DNA from: CAYRVX01 sp964642165
GTDB lineage: Bacteria; Planctomycetota; Phycisphaerae; SM23-33
Length of the DNA stretch: 32,660 bases
Assembly (NCBI GenBank): GCA_964642165.1
Contig: CAZXOC010000051.1
Coordinates: 1 to 32,660, forward strand
Direction of reading: 5' to 3'
The notes beneath the pieces are model-generated. The model searched no databases and was not told where the DNA came from. It saw nothing but the letters and a program-made list of their open reading frames with translations. The position numbers and the translations under genes were made by a program. Positions within the stretch are counted from its first letter, which is position 1. Every line of letters begins with the position of its first letter. Positions 6,535 to 16,106 of the stretch are shown piece after piece.

Positions 6535-8967
6535 CTACCTCCGGGTGATGCCCTTGCCCAGCCGCGGCAGGACGTCGCGGGCGAGGGCCGGGTCGTAGTT
6601 GAAGATGGTGAAGCCGCCGGTCTTCAGGCGGCGGGTGACGCGGATCTGCTCGATGACCTTGGCGACGTCGGTCCGGTCGGACCACGTGCTGACGCCGATG
6701 CCGGGGCAGCAGGGCACCTGGCCGGCCCAGGGCTTCTGGCGGGCGACCATCGACTCGAACTGCCGGCTGTTGGGGGTGTAGTCCATGGGGCAGACGAAGT
6801 CGAGCCAGCCTCGGTCGCACCAGAGCTTCCAGTCCTGGCCGATGTTGTCGCGGTCGGCGGGCCAGTCGCGGAAGACGGCGGCCGAGATCCGGACGCCCGG
6901 GCGGACCTTCCGCGCCCGCTCGGCGACGGCCTTCACGACGGCCGTGATCTGCTCGCGGCGGAAGTCCAGCCACTTCCCGTGCAGCGCGGCGCCGAGGCGG
7001 ACGTCGGCGGGCCAGTCGGTCACCTTTCGGCCGACGGCCTTCTCGAACCGCCGGCGGCAGCCGGGGCAGAAGCAGCCCTGGCGGCCGGGATAGCGGATGT
7101 AGTCGAAGTGCACGCCGTGCACGTCGTACTTGCGGGCGACCTCGACCATCGAGTCGATCTCGAGCTTCTGGTTGTCGGGGTGCGAGGGGCACAGCCAGCG
7201 GGCGTTGGGCGAGCCGTCGGGCTGCACTTGCGTGCGTCCCGCGGCCTTCATCCTGGCCAGGAAGGCCTTCGGCGTTCGCGAGCCCATGTTGTAGTTGACC
7301 TTCCAGACGTGGCACTGGATGCCGTGCTTCCGGCACGCGGCGAGGCAGAGGGCGATCTGGTCGCCCTTGTCCTTCACGTCCGGCGCGACGGGCAGGACGT
7401 CGCTGTCGTAATAGGCCACGCCGCCCCAGAGCATGTTGGGCAGGACGGCGGTGAAGCCGTTGTCGGCGAGGGTCCTGGCGGCCTGGTCCCAGGTCATTCC
7501 CGCCACGCCGAAGGCGCTGTGGCACCAGACCGCTCGGTGCTCGCCGGGGCGCGGCTTCTGGGCGACGCAGTGGGCATCGAGCAGCGCCGCGCGGGCCTTG
7601 ACGGCGGCGGCGATCGCCTCGACGTGCCGGCCCTGCTCGACGAGCAGGTGGGCCCGGGCGCGAAGCTTCGCGGCCCGGTTGAGGGCGCCGACGGCCGCCT
7701 CGTGCCCGGCAGCCGTCTTGCGGATCCCCGCGGCCGCGCCTTCATACCCGTCGTAGGGCTCGAAGCGGCCGATGTTCACGAGGGCCCCGCGTGCCGCTTC
7801 GGCCCACGCCTCGGGCATCAGGTGGCCGACCATCGCCAGCAGGAGCTGCTGCTTGGCGGCGGCGTCATCGGCCATCAAGACGTGCGTCAGGAACACGCAG
7901 TTCTCGCTGACGAGGACGGCCGGCAGGTGCGTGGTCTCGCCCTTGTCGCTGTACCACCAGGCGGCCACGCGGCTGGCGCCGGCGACGGGGGAGGCCTCGT
8001 GGACGTTCCACGAGGCTTGTCCGGCCGACGCCGGCGCACCCCGCAGCGGCGTATCCGACGCGCGAATCGCCGCGAAGTAGCCCTTGTACTTCTGCTGGAC
8101 GTGGCGCCCGACCTTGATGCCCACCAGCGGCTGAAGGCGCCGCGGCAGCGTGTAGGCGGCGATCAGCTTCCCGCCGGACATGACGAAGGCCGCCAGCGCG
8201 TCGGCTGCGGCGTCCGGCATGGACGGGTTGTACGGCAGGATCGCGACCTTCCTGCCCTTCAGCCGCGCCGCCGTCACGTCGCGGTCGCTCAGCACCACGT
8301 GCCCGACGCCCGCGCGATCGAGGAACTCCACGACCACGTCGGCGTAGAGCTGGACGGCCCGCGCCTCGCCTGGGTTGGCGGCCGCGCCGGAGTCGCCCCG
8401 AATGATCGCCACGTGCCCCCCGGTGCCGAACATGCCCAGCTCGGCGACGTGGAACTCGGTATCGACGTTGCGGCTGCGCCAGGCCGACAGGCGGATGGTG
8501 TCGATGCGCCCCCATCCGGCGGGACGGCCCTCGATGCCCGTCTTGCTCTTGTGAATGCGGATGGTCGTCCACTTGTCGCTCGTCGGGCCGTAGAAGTGCC
8601 CGCGGTACCACCCGTCGCCGCTGCGAAGGTACATCGTGAAGCTGCGAACGGGGGAGGCGTCGCGGCAGCGGAAACGGAACTGCACGCCCTTGCACGCGGC
8701 GAGGTCCACGTGGATCTTGCGGTCCCAACTGGCGCGTTCGACCCGGCCCGGCTGGAAGCGGCAGGGCAGGCGAAGGGCGCGGAGCCCGTCGATCTTGACG
8801 ACCGAGACGGGTCGGCTGTCGGCCATCGGTTCCCAGAGCTTCGCCGCTTTCTCGCTCGAGTAGGAGAAGTCGTCGATGGGCCGGACGTCGCTTTGCTGCC
8901 CGGCCGCAATACACCAGGTCAGGGCCAACACAGCGACAGACGCCGCACACGCGAGACGTTTGGGCAT
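6535..8967 (-). CDS. Secreted GHL10 (DUF187-type) glycoside hydrolase-like protein
   Basis: This 810-residue protein begins with a signal peptide (MPKRLACAASVAVLALTWCIAAG, probable cleavage after IAA), so it is exported. Residues about 27-175 form a carbohydrate-binding-like beta-sandwich (DDFSYSSEKAAKLWEPM...FRFRCRDASPVRSFTM). Residues about 183-280 resemble a flavodoxin/glutamine-amidotransferase-like domain (HVAIIRGDSG...VAILPYNPSM). From about 475 to the end is a GHL10 TIM barrel: RAVWCHSAFG, LADNGFTAVLPNMLWGG, GVHFDYIRYPG near 620 with the conserved acidic residue, a CFCPGC cysteine cluster, FVCPMDYTPN and GGFTIFNYD. GHL10 proteins are regarded as glycan hydrolases, some linked to peptidoglycan or exopolysaccharide. 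The start is supported by AGGAG 7 bases upstream. It leads a two-gene unit with the M14 peptidase. It is divergent from the sulfatase across 229 bases in which I could not define a promoter. Confidence 0.85.
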   Translation of the reverse strand: MPKRLACAASVAVLALTWCIAAGQQSDVRPIDDFSYSSEKAAKLWEPMADSRPVSVVKIDGLRALRLPCRFQPGRVERASWDRKIHVDLAACKGVQFRFRCRDASPVRSFTMYLRSGDGWYRGHFYGPTSDKWTTIRIHKSKTGIEGRPAGWGRIDTIRLSAWRSRNVDTEFHVAELGMFGTGGHVAIIRGDSGAAANPGEARAVQLYADVVVEFLDRAGVGHVVLSDRDVTAARLKGRKVAILPYNPSMPDAAADALAAFVMSGGKLIAAYTLPRRLQPLVGIKVGRHVQQKYKGYFAAIRASDTPLRGAPASAGQASWNVHEASPVAGASRVAAWWYSDKGETTHLPAVLVSENCVFLTHVLMADDAAAKQQLLLAMVGHLMPEAWAEAARGALVNIGRFEPYDGYEGAAAGIRKTAAGHEAAVGALNRAAKLRARAHLLVEQGRHVEAIAAAVKARAALLDAHCVAQKPRPGEHRAVWCHSAFGVAGMTWDQAARTLADNGFTAVLPNMLWGGVAYYDSDVLPVAPDVKDKGDQIALCLAACRKHGIQCHVWKVNYNMGSRTPKAFLARMKAAGRTQVQPDGSPNARWLCPSHPDNQKLEIDSMVEVARKYDVHGVHFDYIRYPGRQGCFCPGCRRRFEKAVGRKVTDWPADVRLGAALHGKWLDFRREQITAVVKAVAERARKVRPGVRISAAVFRDWPADRDNIGQDWKLWCDRGWLDFVCPMDYTPNSRQFESMVARQKPWAGQVPCCPGIGVSTWSDRTDVAKVIEQIRVTRRLKTGGFTIFNYDPALARDVLPRLGKGITRR

Positions 8968-9196
8968 GACACGCTCCTGGCTGCGGATCGGCCGGCGCCG
9001 TCGCGGCGAGGCGATCCGGCGGCCCCCAGCCTACCATCTTGCGGCCGGTCGGGCCACGGGCTCGGGCCGGTCGGCAGGAGCGAGCCGGGTCGGCGCGGCC
9101 GCTCGCGCTGTCCGCGGCGTTTCGGCCTACCGCGACCTCGCCGCGTCGTGTACGGTCTAGCGGCCGGGACAAGCGCACGTTGAGGAAGGCGGAGAG

Positions 9197-10648
9197 ATGA
9201 CCCGACCGAACATCCTGATCTGCATGACGGACCACCAGCGGGCGGACACGGTGCTGCCGGAGCACCCGGCGATCACGCCCAACCTGGACAAGCTGGCGCA
9301 GCAGGGGCTGACGTTCACGAACGTGTACTGCCCCTCGCCGCACTGCTGCCCGGCGAGGGCGACGTTCCACACGGGCCTGTACCCGTCGCGCCACGGCGTG
9401 TGGAACAACATCTGCAACGACCAGGCGCTTTCCCGCGGGCTGAAGCCGGGCGTGCGCTGCTGGAGCGAAGACCTCGCCGAGGCGGGGTACGACCTCGCGT
9501 TTACGGGCAAGTGGCACGTCAGCACGTTGACGACGCCGAAGGACCACGGCTGGCGCGAACTGACCTTCGGCGCGCACAGGCCCCGCGAGCACCACACCGC
9601 CTGGGAGCACTACGAGGAGGTCGCTCGGCAGGGCGACCCCACCGAGCGCGGCGAAGGCCAGATCCTCCGCCCGGGCTACGGCACGTACACGCTGTACGGC
9701 TCGTACGACCAGCCGCGCAGCAGCGCCGATGAGCGCTCCACGGCCGAGGGAGTGGAGGTCCTGCCGGAGCTGGCCACCGGCGGCGAGCCGTGGTGCCTGT
9801 TCGTCGGGCTGACGGGCCCGCACGATCCGTACGTCGTGCCGAAGCGCTTCCTGGACCTGTACCGCATCGAGGACGTGCCCCTGCCGGCAGCCTACGAGGA
9901 CACGCTCCGGGACAAGCCGCGCGTCTACCGGAAAATGCGGGACCTGCGCTTCGGGCAGCTCTCCGAGCGGGAGGTCCGCGAGGGCGTGCGGCATTTCTGG
10001 GCGTATTGCAGCTACCTGGACGAGATGTTCGGCCGTCTGCTGGCGGCGCTGGATGAGACGGGGCAGGCCGACAACACCCTCGTGCTGTACTGCTCCGACC
10101 ACGGCGACTACTGCGGCGAGCACGGGCTGTTCGCCAAGGGCATCCCGTGCTTCAGCGGCGCGTACCACGTGCCGGGGGTCGTCCGCTGGCCGGCAGGGGT
10201 GGCGAATCCCAACTCGCGCGTCGACGAGTTGGTCTCGCTGGCTGACTTCGCCCCGACGTTCGTCGAGCTGGCCGGGGCGCAGCCGAAGCAGCGCTTCACC
10301 GGGCGCAGCCTCGCGGGCTTCCTCCGCGGCGAGACGCCGGGCGACTGGCGCGACGAGATCCACACCCAGTGCAACGGCGTCGAGCTGTACTACACGCAGC
10401 GGTCCGTCCGCACGAAGACGCACAAGTACGTCTTCAACGGCTTCGACGTCGACGAGCTGTACGACCTTCGCAAGGACCCCCACGAGACGGTGAACCTCGC
10501 CGACGACCCGGCGTGCGAGGCGATCAAGCGCGAGCTGGTCCGCCGCATGTGGCGCTTCGCCCACGAGGAGGGAGACGGGGCGATCAACGGCTACATCACC
10601 GTCTCCCTGGCCCCCTACGGCCCGGCCGAGGCGCTGCGGACGGAGTGA
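9197..10648 (+). CDS. Type I (FGly-dependent) sulfatase
   Basis: This 483-residue protein opens with the classic arylsulfatase/alkaline-phosphatase-superfamily start RPNILICMTDHQRADT (metal ligand Asp12). It carries the sulfatase signature CCPAR at 50-54, where Cys50 would be converted to formylglycine. The second metal site appears as YCSDHGDYCGEHGLFAKG in the C-terminal half, and the C-terminal sub-domain (TKTHKYVFNGFDVDELYDL) is present, so the enzyme looks complete. No signal peptide is visible, unlike most planctomycete sulfatases, which suggests desulfation of imported oligosaccharides in the cytoplasm. Maturation needs an anSME or FGE enzyme, not encoded here. AAGG and GGAGAG precede the ATG. 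Its 3' end faces the DUF5696-like gene across 15 bases. The sulfated substrate cannot be deduced. Confidence 0.92.
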   Translation: MTRPNILICMTDHQRADTVLPEHPAITPNLDKLAQQGLTFTNVYCPSPHCCPARATFHTGLYPSRHGVWNNICNDQALSRGLKPGVRCWSEDLAEAGYDLAFTGKWHVSTLTTPKDHGWRELTFGAHRPREHHTAWEHYEEVARQGDPTERGEGQILRPGYGTYTLYGSYDQPRSSADERSTAEGVEVLPELATGGEPWCLFVGLTGPHDPYVVPKRFLDLYRIEDVPLPAAYEDTLRDKPRVYRKMRDLRFGQLSEREVREGVRHFWAYCSYLDEMFGRLLAALDETGQADNTLVLYCSDHGDYCGEHGLFAKGIPCFSGAYHVPGVVRWPAGVANPNSRVDELVSLADFAPTFVELAGAQPKQRFTGRSLAGFLRGETPGDWRDEIHTQCNGVELYYTQRSVRTKTHKYVFNGFDVDELYDLRKDPHETVNLADDPACEAIKRELVRRMWRFAHEEGDGAINGYITVSLAPYGPAEALRTE

Positions 10649-10663
10649 GCCCGGCGGGCGCGC

Positions 10664-13267
10664 CTACCGGCCGGGGGTGATGACCTTCTCGCGAGGGACG
10701 TCGTGGTTCCGCCCGGCCCATCGAAGGGCGGCGCCGCCGAAGCCGTGGAAGACGCGCACGCGCTTCGACTCGGCCAGGGACCCGCCGTCGGTGGCGCGGA
10801 GCGTGAACAGGGCGCCGCCGGGGTAGTCCTGCCCGCCCCAGCGCGTGGCGCAGAAGGCGGCAAAGCGCGGGGCCTCCACGACGAACCCCCAGGGCGGCAG
10901 GACGGCGCGCCCGCCGAGCTTCGAGGTGACCTCGGCGTCGGTCAGGCCGAAGTTCACCACCACGGTCGTCGCGGCGTTGCCCCGTCCGTAGGTCGCGCGG
11001 CGAAGCGCGCGGTCCGGCGTGAGGAACTCCAGGCGCGTCAACACGTCGTGCGCCGTGGCGGCGTGCAGCGGGCCGAGCACCTCCTGCGTGTTCTTGAGGA
11101 AGACGTCGGTCGGGTGCAGCCCTTCGGCCCAGCCGCCGTCGCAGCGGACGTAGCAGGAGCGGTCCGGCCCATGTGTTCCGGCGGGCGCCTTCTCGAACCG
11201 GATCTCCGGCTGAAGGCGAAGCCGACCGGCCAGGACGCGCCGCTGGCTGTCGCAGCCCGGCAGTGACGCACGCGTCGAGAGGTCTTTCGTGCTGAACAGG
11301 CCGACGTAGACATTGACGGCCTTGTCGCGCACGGCCGGCGGAACGATGACCGTGTGCGGGCCGATCTCGATCGTCTGTCCCTTGCGCCACGTGGATGTCG
11401 GCGGGGCCGGCACGTGATCGTCCTGGAAGCGGATGTCCCGCGGCGTCCCGAAGTGCACGAAGACCCGCCAGTCGGCGCCCACGTCCTCCCGGACGTCCCA
11501 CGCGTAGCGGATACGGAACGAGCCCTTGCCGGCGGGCTCGGTCCTCACGACCCGCGGCCGCACCTTGACCCCGCCCTTCGCCGCCGGCTCGGCCTTCCAG
11601 TACAGGTGGTCGCCGATGGAGTGGTAGTGCAGCGGGCGGGCGCAGAGCACGTGATGGGCGACGTACTCGGCGGCCTGATCGGCGGCGTAGCCGTACTTGC
11701 CCCAGCAGATCTGGCAGTCGTGGTAGACCATCTCCCAGAAGGGGATGACCGTCGCGGCGAGGCTGTCGGGCTTGAGGCCGTGGTAGTAGCGCCCGCTGAC
11801 CCCCACGAGGCCCTCGAAGAAGTCGCTGTGGGGCAGGGCCCACTCGCGCCCGCACTCGCTGCCGAACAGGCCGAACACGTCGCGGGCATAGTCGCTCAGG
11901 CGGGCCTTCCAGGCGATGTCGTCGTTCCGGCCGATGGGGTGGTTGGGGTCGTGGCACTCGCGCGGGCCGACGGCGTAGGTCGTGTCGATGAAGTAGCTCC
12001 AGACGGGGAACAGCTTGCGGATGCCGGGCAGGTTCTGCGGGCGTCGGGCCAGCTCGAGCTGCTTGGGCGCGCAGACCATGTAGGCCCGCCCGCCCAGCCA
12101 GCGCCCGCCCTGGACGAGCGACCCGTCGGGGCGCTTCTCGATGTACGACGGGTCCCAGCTCTTCGCGTCGCGGTACATGTCCTGGACGTTGTCGTGCAGG
12201 CAGGCGACGTAGTCGAGCGCCTGGATCCGCCGGATCGCGGCGGCCAGGGCCTGGTTGCCCCCGCACTCGGGGTTGGCGGGCAGGTTGTCCGGATGGCGGC
12301 AGTCGTAGCCGCCCTCGGTCCAGCCGCCCATCATGAACAGGCAGCGCTCGATGCCCAGGTCGTTGTGGAGGTGCTCGGCGATCTGCGCGGCCTCGGCGAA
12401 CGTCCAGCGGACCTTGACCGACTCCTCCTTGGTGCTCTCCTCGTTCATGCGCCTCGCGAGGCAGGTCCACAGCTTGACGTTGGCGGCCCCGACCATCCGC
12501 TCGGCCTTGGCGTTGCGCCGGACCTTCTCCCGCAGCGTCGCAGCCAGCTTCTTCCGCTCGGCGATGCGCCGGTAGCCGGCGGCGAGCGTGTTCCAGTTGC
12601 CCTTGCCCAGCGGCGTCAGGCGAAGCGACTTCGCCGAGCGGCGAAGTGCGAAGTCGGCTGTCAGGCGCTGCGCGTACGCCTCGCCTCGCGGGCGCGTGCT
12701 GCGGACCTCCGGGAAGACGTACGCGTCGTCCCAGCTCACGACCAGCGCCGAGCCGGACTTGACGAAGCCGAGCATGTTCATGTGGCAGCCTTCGTAGTCG
12801 CTCGTGCCAAACGTCCGGTGGAAGGACTTGCCCCCGTCGGCCGGAATCAGCAGCCCCTCGCGGCAGGGGACCACCACGCAGCCGCCCTCGGCGTCGGTGA
12901 TGCCCAGCGCGTCGCCCAGCACGCGCACATCCCCGGCCGCCTCGCCTTCGTAGCGGAGCTCCACGGTGCGCCCGCCGTCGAGGAGCTCGAAGACGACCGC
13001 CGCGCCGCTCTTCTTGCGCAGGCGCACGCGGCGCCCGGCTTCCACGTCCGCCTCCGCGAAGCCGCCCTGGAGCCACCTTGCCGTTCCGGGGGCGGCCCGG
13101 CCTTGCGACGGCCAGCGGACGCCGGAACGTCCGTCGGTCAAGGCCCACTGTCCGGAGGCGGTGTCCACCTCGACGGTCACGGCGCGGCCTTCGAGCCGGA
13201 CGGTCTTCGCTTCTGCGGCCATGACTGCTCCCGACAGGATGAGCGATAGGCTAAGGATCGTGCGCAA
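10664..13267 (-). CDS. Secreted DUF5696/GH101-like glycoside hydrolase
   Basis: This 867-residue protein has an N-terminal signal sequence (MRTILSLSLILSGAVMAAEA, cleavage after AEA). A beta-sandwich of about 200 residues follows (LEGRAVTVEVDTASGQWAL), then a TIM-barrel-like region from about 285 to 620. Barrel landmarks are CLFMMGGWTEGGYD, VACLHDNVQDMY, YFIDTTYAV with Asp428 (candidate nucleophile), ECHDPNHP and GSECGREWA with Glu471 (candidate acid/base). A C-terminal beta region completes it. This is the layout of DUF5696 proteins, distantly related to GH101 endo-alpha-N-acetylgalactosaminidases. The start codon is TTG with GGGAG about 8 bases upstream; beginning at the first in-frame ATG would destroy the signal peptide. 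It lies 109 bases downstream of the histidine kinase gene. Family call is by motif only, substrate unknown. Confidence 0.65.
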   Translation of the reverse strand: MRTILSLSLILSGAVMAAEAKTVRLEGRAVTVEVDTASGQWALTDGRSGVRWPSQGRAAPGTARWLQGGFAEADVEAGRRVRLRKKSGAAVVFELLDGGRTVELRYEGEAAGDVRVLGDALGITDAEGGCVVVPCREGLLIPADGGKSFHRTFGTSDYEGCHMNMLGFVKSGSALVVSWDDAYVFPEVRSTRPRGEAYAQRLTADFALRRSAKSLRLTPLGKGNWNTLAAGYRRIAERKKLAATLREKVRRNAKAERMVGAANVKLWTCLARRMNEESTKEESVKVRWTFAEAAQIAEHLHNDLGIERCLFMMGGWTEGGYDCRHPDNLPANPECGGNQALAAAIRRIQALDYVACLHDNVQDMYRDAKSWDPSYIEKRPDGSLVQGGRWLGGRAYMVCAPKQLELARRPQNLPGIRKLFPVWSYFIDTTYAVGPRECHDPNHPIGRNDDIAWKARLSDYARDVFGLFGSECGREWALPHSDFFEGLVGVSGRYYHGLKPDSLAATVIPFWEMVYHDCQICWGKYGYAADQAAEYVAHHVLCARPLHYHSIGDHLYWKAEPAAKGGVKVRPRVVRTEPAGKGSFRIRYAWDVREDVGADWRVFVHFGTPRDIRFQDDHVPAPPTSTWRKGQTIEIGPHTVIVPPAVRDKAVNVYVGLFSTKDLSTRASLPGCDSQRRVLAGRLRLQPEIRFEKAPAGTHGPDRSCYVRCDGGWAEGLHPTDVFLKNTQEVLGPLHAATAHDVLTRLEFLTPDRALRRATYGRGNAATTVVVNFGLTDAEVTSKLGGRAVLPPWGFVVEAPRFAAFCATRWGGQDYPGGALFTLRATDGGSLAESKRVRVFHGFGGAALRWAGRNHDVPREKVITPGR

Positions 13268-13307
13268 GGCCCTGTCTCCCGTGGCGCGAGTGGATGGGGG
13301 CTGCGGA

Positions 13308-13324
13308 CGCGGCGCGCCGCCGCG
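13308..13324 (-). terminator. Hairpin between the kinase gene and the DUF5696-like gene
   Basis: CGCGGC (13308-13313) and GCCGCG (13319-13324) form a 6-bp perfect stem with a 5-base loop, about 55-70 bases past the histidine kinase stop. There is no T-tract after it. It may separate the two-component operon from the gene below, but support is weak. Confidence 0.3.
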
Positions 13325-13376
13325 CAGGAACTCTACCGCGGGACCGCCCGCGAGTCCACCGCCGGGGCGGGAGACC

Positions 13377-15165
13377 TCACCCCGCCGTCGGCTGCCGGGG
13401 CACGGCCACGGTGACGGTCGTGCCCTCGCCGGGGGTGCTCTGGAGCTTCACGGAGGCGCCCAGGCGTTCGGCGGCGTGCTTGACGATGGCCAGCCCGAGC
13501 CCCGTGCCGCGGACCTTCGGCTCGCCGCTTCGGGACGCGTCGGCCTGGAAGAATCGCTCGAAGACGCGGTCCTGGATGTCCGGCGCGATCCCGCAGCCGG
13601 TGTCGGCGACGTGGATGTGCACGTGGTCGTCGACGGCCTCGAAGCGGCAGGCGACCTTCCCGCCGGGCGGCGTGAACTTGACGGCGTTGTCCAGCAGGTT
13701 CTGGAGGATCAACTGGATCAGCGTGGCGTCGCTGCGCAGCTCGGCGAGGGGGTCCTCGGCCTCGGCCGTCAACGCGACGTCCTTGCCGGCGGCGCGCTGC
13801 TCGAAGTGGTCGCGGACCCATCCCACCAGGGAGGCCAGGTCGATCTGCTCGAGGCGAAGCCGATGGCGCGTGGACTCGACCAGGTGCAGGCTGAGCAGGT
13901 CGTTGGTCATCTCCTCCAGGCGGGTCGTGTGTCGATCGAGGATCTCCGCGAGGCGCGCGAGCTCATCGCTCTCTCGCGGTTCGAGCGTCCCGAGGGAATC
14001 GACGGCGGCCCGGATGGTCGCCAGCGGCGTGCGGAGCTCGTGGGAGGCGTTGGCGACGAACTCGGCCTTCATGGCGGCCGTGCGGAGCAGGTCCGTAACG
14101 TCGTGAACGACCAGGAGAGCGGAGAGGCGCTCGGCGGCGACCTCCGACAGCGGGGCGCCGTGCACTTGAAGGACGTACCTCCGGCCGCGGATCTCGGCCT
14201 CCACCTGGCGCGAGACCGGCTCGCCGATCGGCGTGACGGCGTTGTAGACGTCCACGATCCCGGGCACGCGGACGACGGCCTGGAGATGCTTGCCCGTCGG
14301 CTCGTCCGCGTCCGGCGCGAGCAGCTCGACGGCCGCGGGATTCATCAGGACGATCTGGCCGTGGCGATCCAGGGCGATGACCCCTTCGCGGAGGTTGCCC
14401 AGGACGGCGACGAGGTTCTCGCGCTGGGCGGCGCTCTGATGGATCCTCGCGGAGATGTTGTCTCGCATCTCGTTGAGGGCGGCGGAGAGCTGGGCCAGCT
14501 CGTCGGACCCCGAGATGGCGGCCCGCCCGGACAGATCGCCGGCGGCGAGTGTTCGCGCCGTCCGCGTGATCTGTCTCAGCGGGGCATACCAGATCCAGCT
14601 CAGCAGCAGCGCCAGCAGCACGGCGACCGCCGCGGCGGCGAGGAACGCCCACAGCAGCGCCCGGCGGATGAAGCCCTGTCCGCGGGCGATGGCGCGGATC
14701 GGCATCGCCACGCGCACCGCGCCCACGTTCTGGCCCTCCCGGCGGATCGGCAGGGCGAGGTACCGGAACTCCACGCCGAGGGTCTTGCTGAAGTGGACGG
14801 CTCGCCCGGGCCGGCCCCGCAGCGCCGCCATGACCTCCGGGCGGTCGTCCGTCTTGTGGTTCTTCATGGACCTGGGGTCGGCCTTGCTGTCGCCCAGCAC
14901 CCGCCCGTCGTGCGCGATGACGGTCAGGCGCATCGGCGAGCCGACCATCAGCTCCTTGCAGCTCGCGTCGATCGCGTCGGCGTTCCCCGCGTCGCCGGCC
15001 CAGGTCCGCTCCATGTACCGGCGGACGAACGCCACGATCCGGCTCTGGTAGGCCTCGCTGTCGGCGAGATGCGTCTCGTTGAGCTGCTGGAAGGACACGC
15101 CCGCCCCGATGCCGACAATGATCCCGATGAGCAGGAGGTTCCCCAGGAACAGCTTGAAGAAGAAG

Positions 15166-15179
<14 letters not shown>
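13377..15179 (-). CDS. Sensor histidine kinase, PhoR/PnpS type
   Basis: This 600-residue membrane kinase has a transmembrane segment at about 9-29, a periplasmic sensor region (30-175), a second transmembrane segment (about 176-197) and HAMP (about 198-245). A PAS domain follows (about 250-365, LREGVIALDRHGQIVLMNPAA). HisKA carries NASHELRTPLATIR, with His380 as phosphorylation site. The HATPase domain shows the N box NLLDNAVKF (494-502), DTGCGI (526-531), FERFFQAD and GTGLGLAI (558-565). All catalytic boxes are intact, so it should autophosphorylate and pass phosphate to the adjacent regulator. Its ATG lies 14 bases inside the regulator gene, so the two are translationally coupled. The domain order matches PhoR-type kinases, but nothing here proves phosphate sensing. 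Its position below the export operon makes envelope or surface polysaccharide control plausible. Confidence 0.95.
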
Positions 15180-15867
<688 letters not shown>

Positions 15868-15918
15868 GGCACCCTGTTCCAGCGGCGCGCCTCCCGGACG
15901 GGCAACGGACCCAATCCC

Positions 15919-15947
15919 ATCCTAGCGCAATCTTCGCGCCCGCACAA
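15919..15947 (-). promoter_or_regulatory. Possible promoter of the two-component operon
   Basis: On the minus strand TTGTGC (15947-15942) is followed by a 17-base spacer and TAGGAT (15924-15919), placing a start point near 15912 and a leader of about 45 bases before the regulator ATG. Only the TTG of the -35 and four bases of the -10 match consensus, so this is tentative. Confidence 0.4.
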
Positions 15948-16106
15948 CGGTGGCCTGACGCGGCGGCGGGGGAGCGTTCCGGGCGGCCAGAGAGAACTCC
16001 TGGACGAAGGAGAGTGCACACCGCGGCACTCCGGGTATGCACCAGCCGGGCGCCGCCTCCGACCCACCGCGGAGACGGCATCCTCTTTGCGCGGCCGGGG
16101 CGCGGC

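Noticed and set aside
4216..9183. A 1655-codon open frame on the plus strand
   Set aside because: It covers the isomerase, M14 and GHL10 genes in other frames, has Arg/Ala/Gly/Val/Asp-rich composition without any motif, and exists because stop codons are rare in GC-rich DNA.
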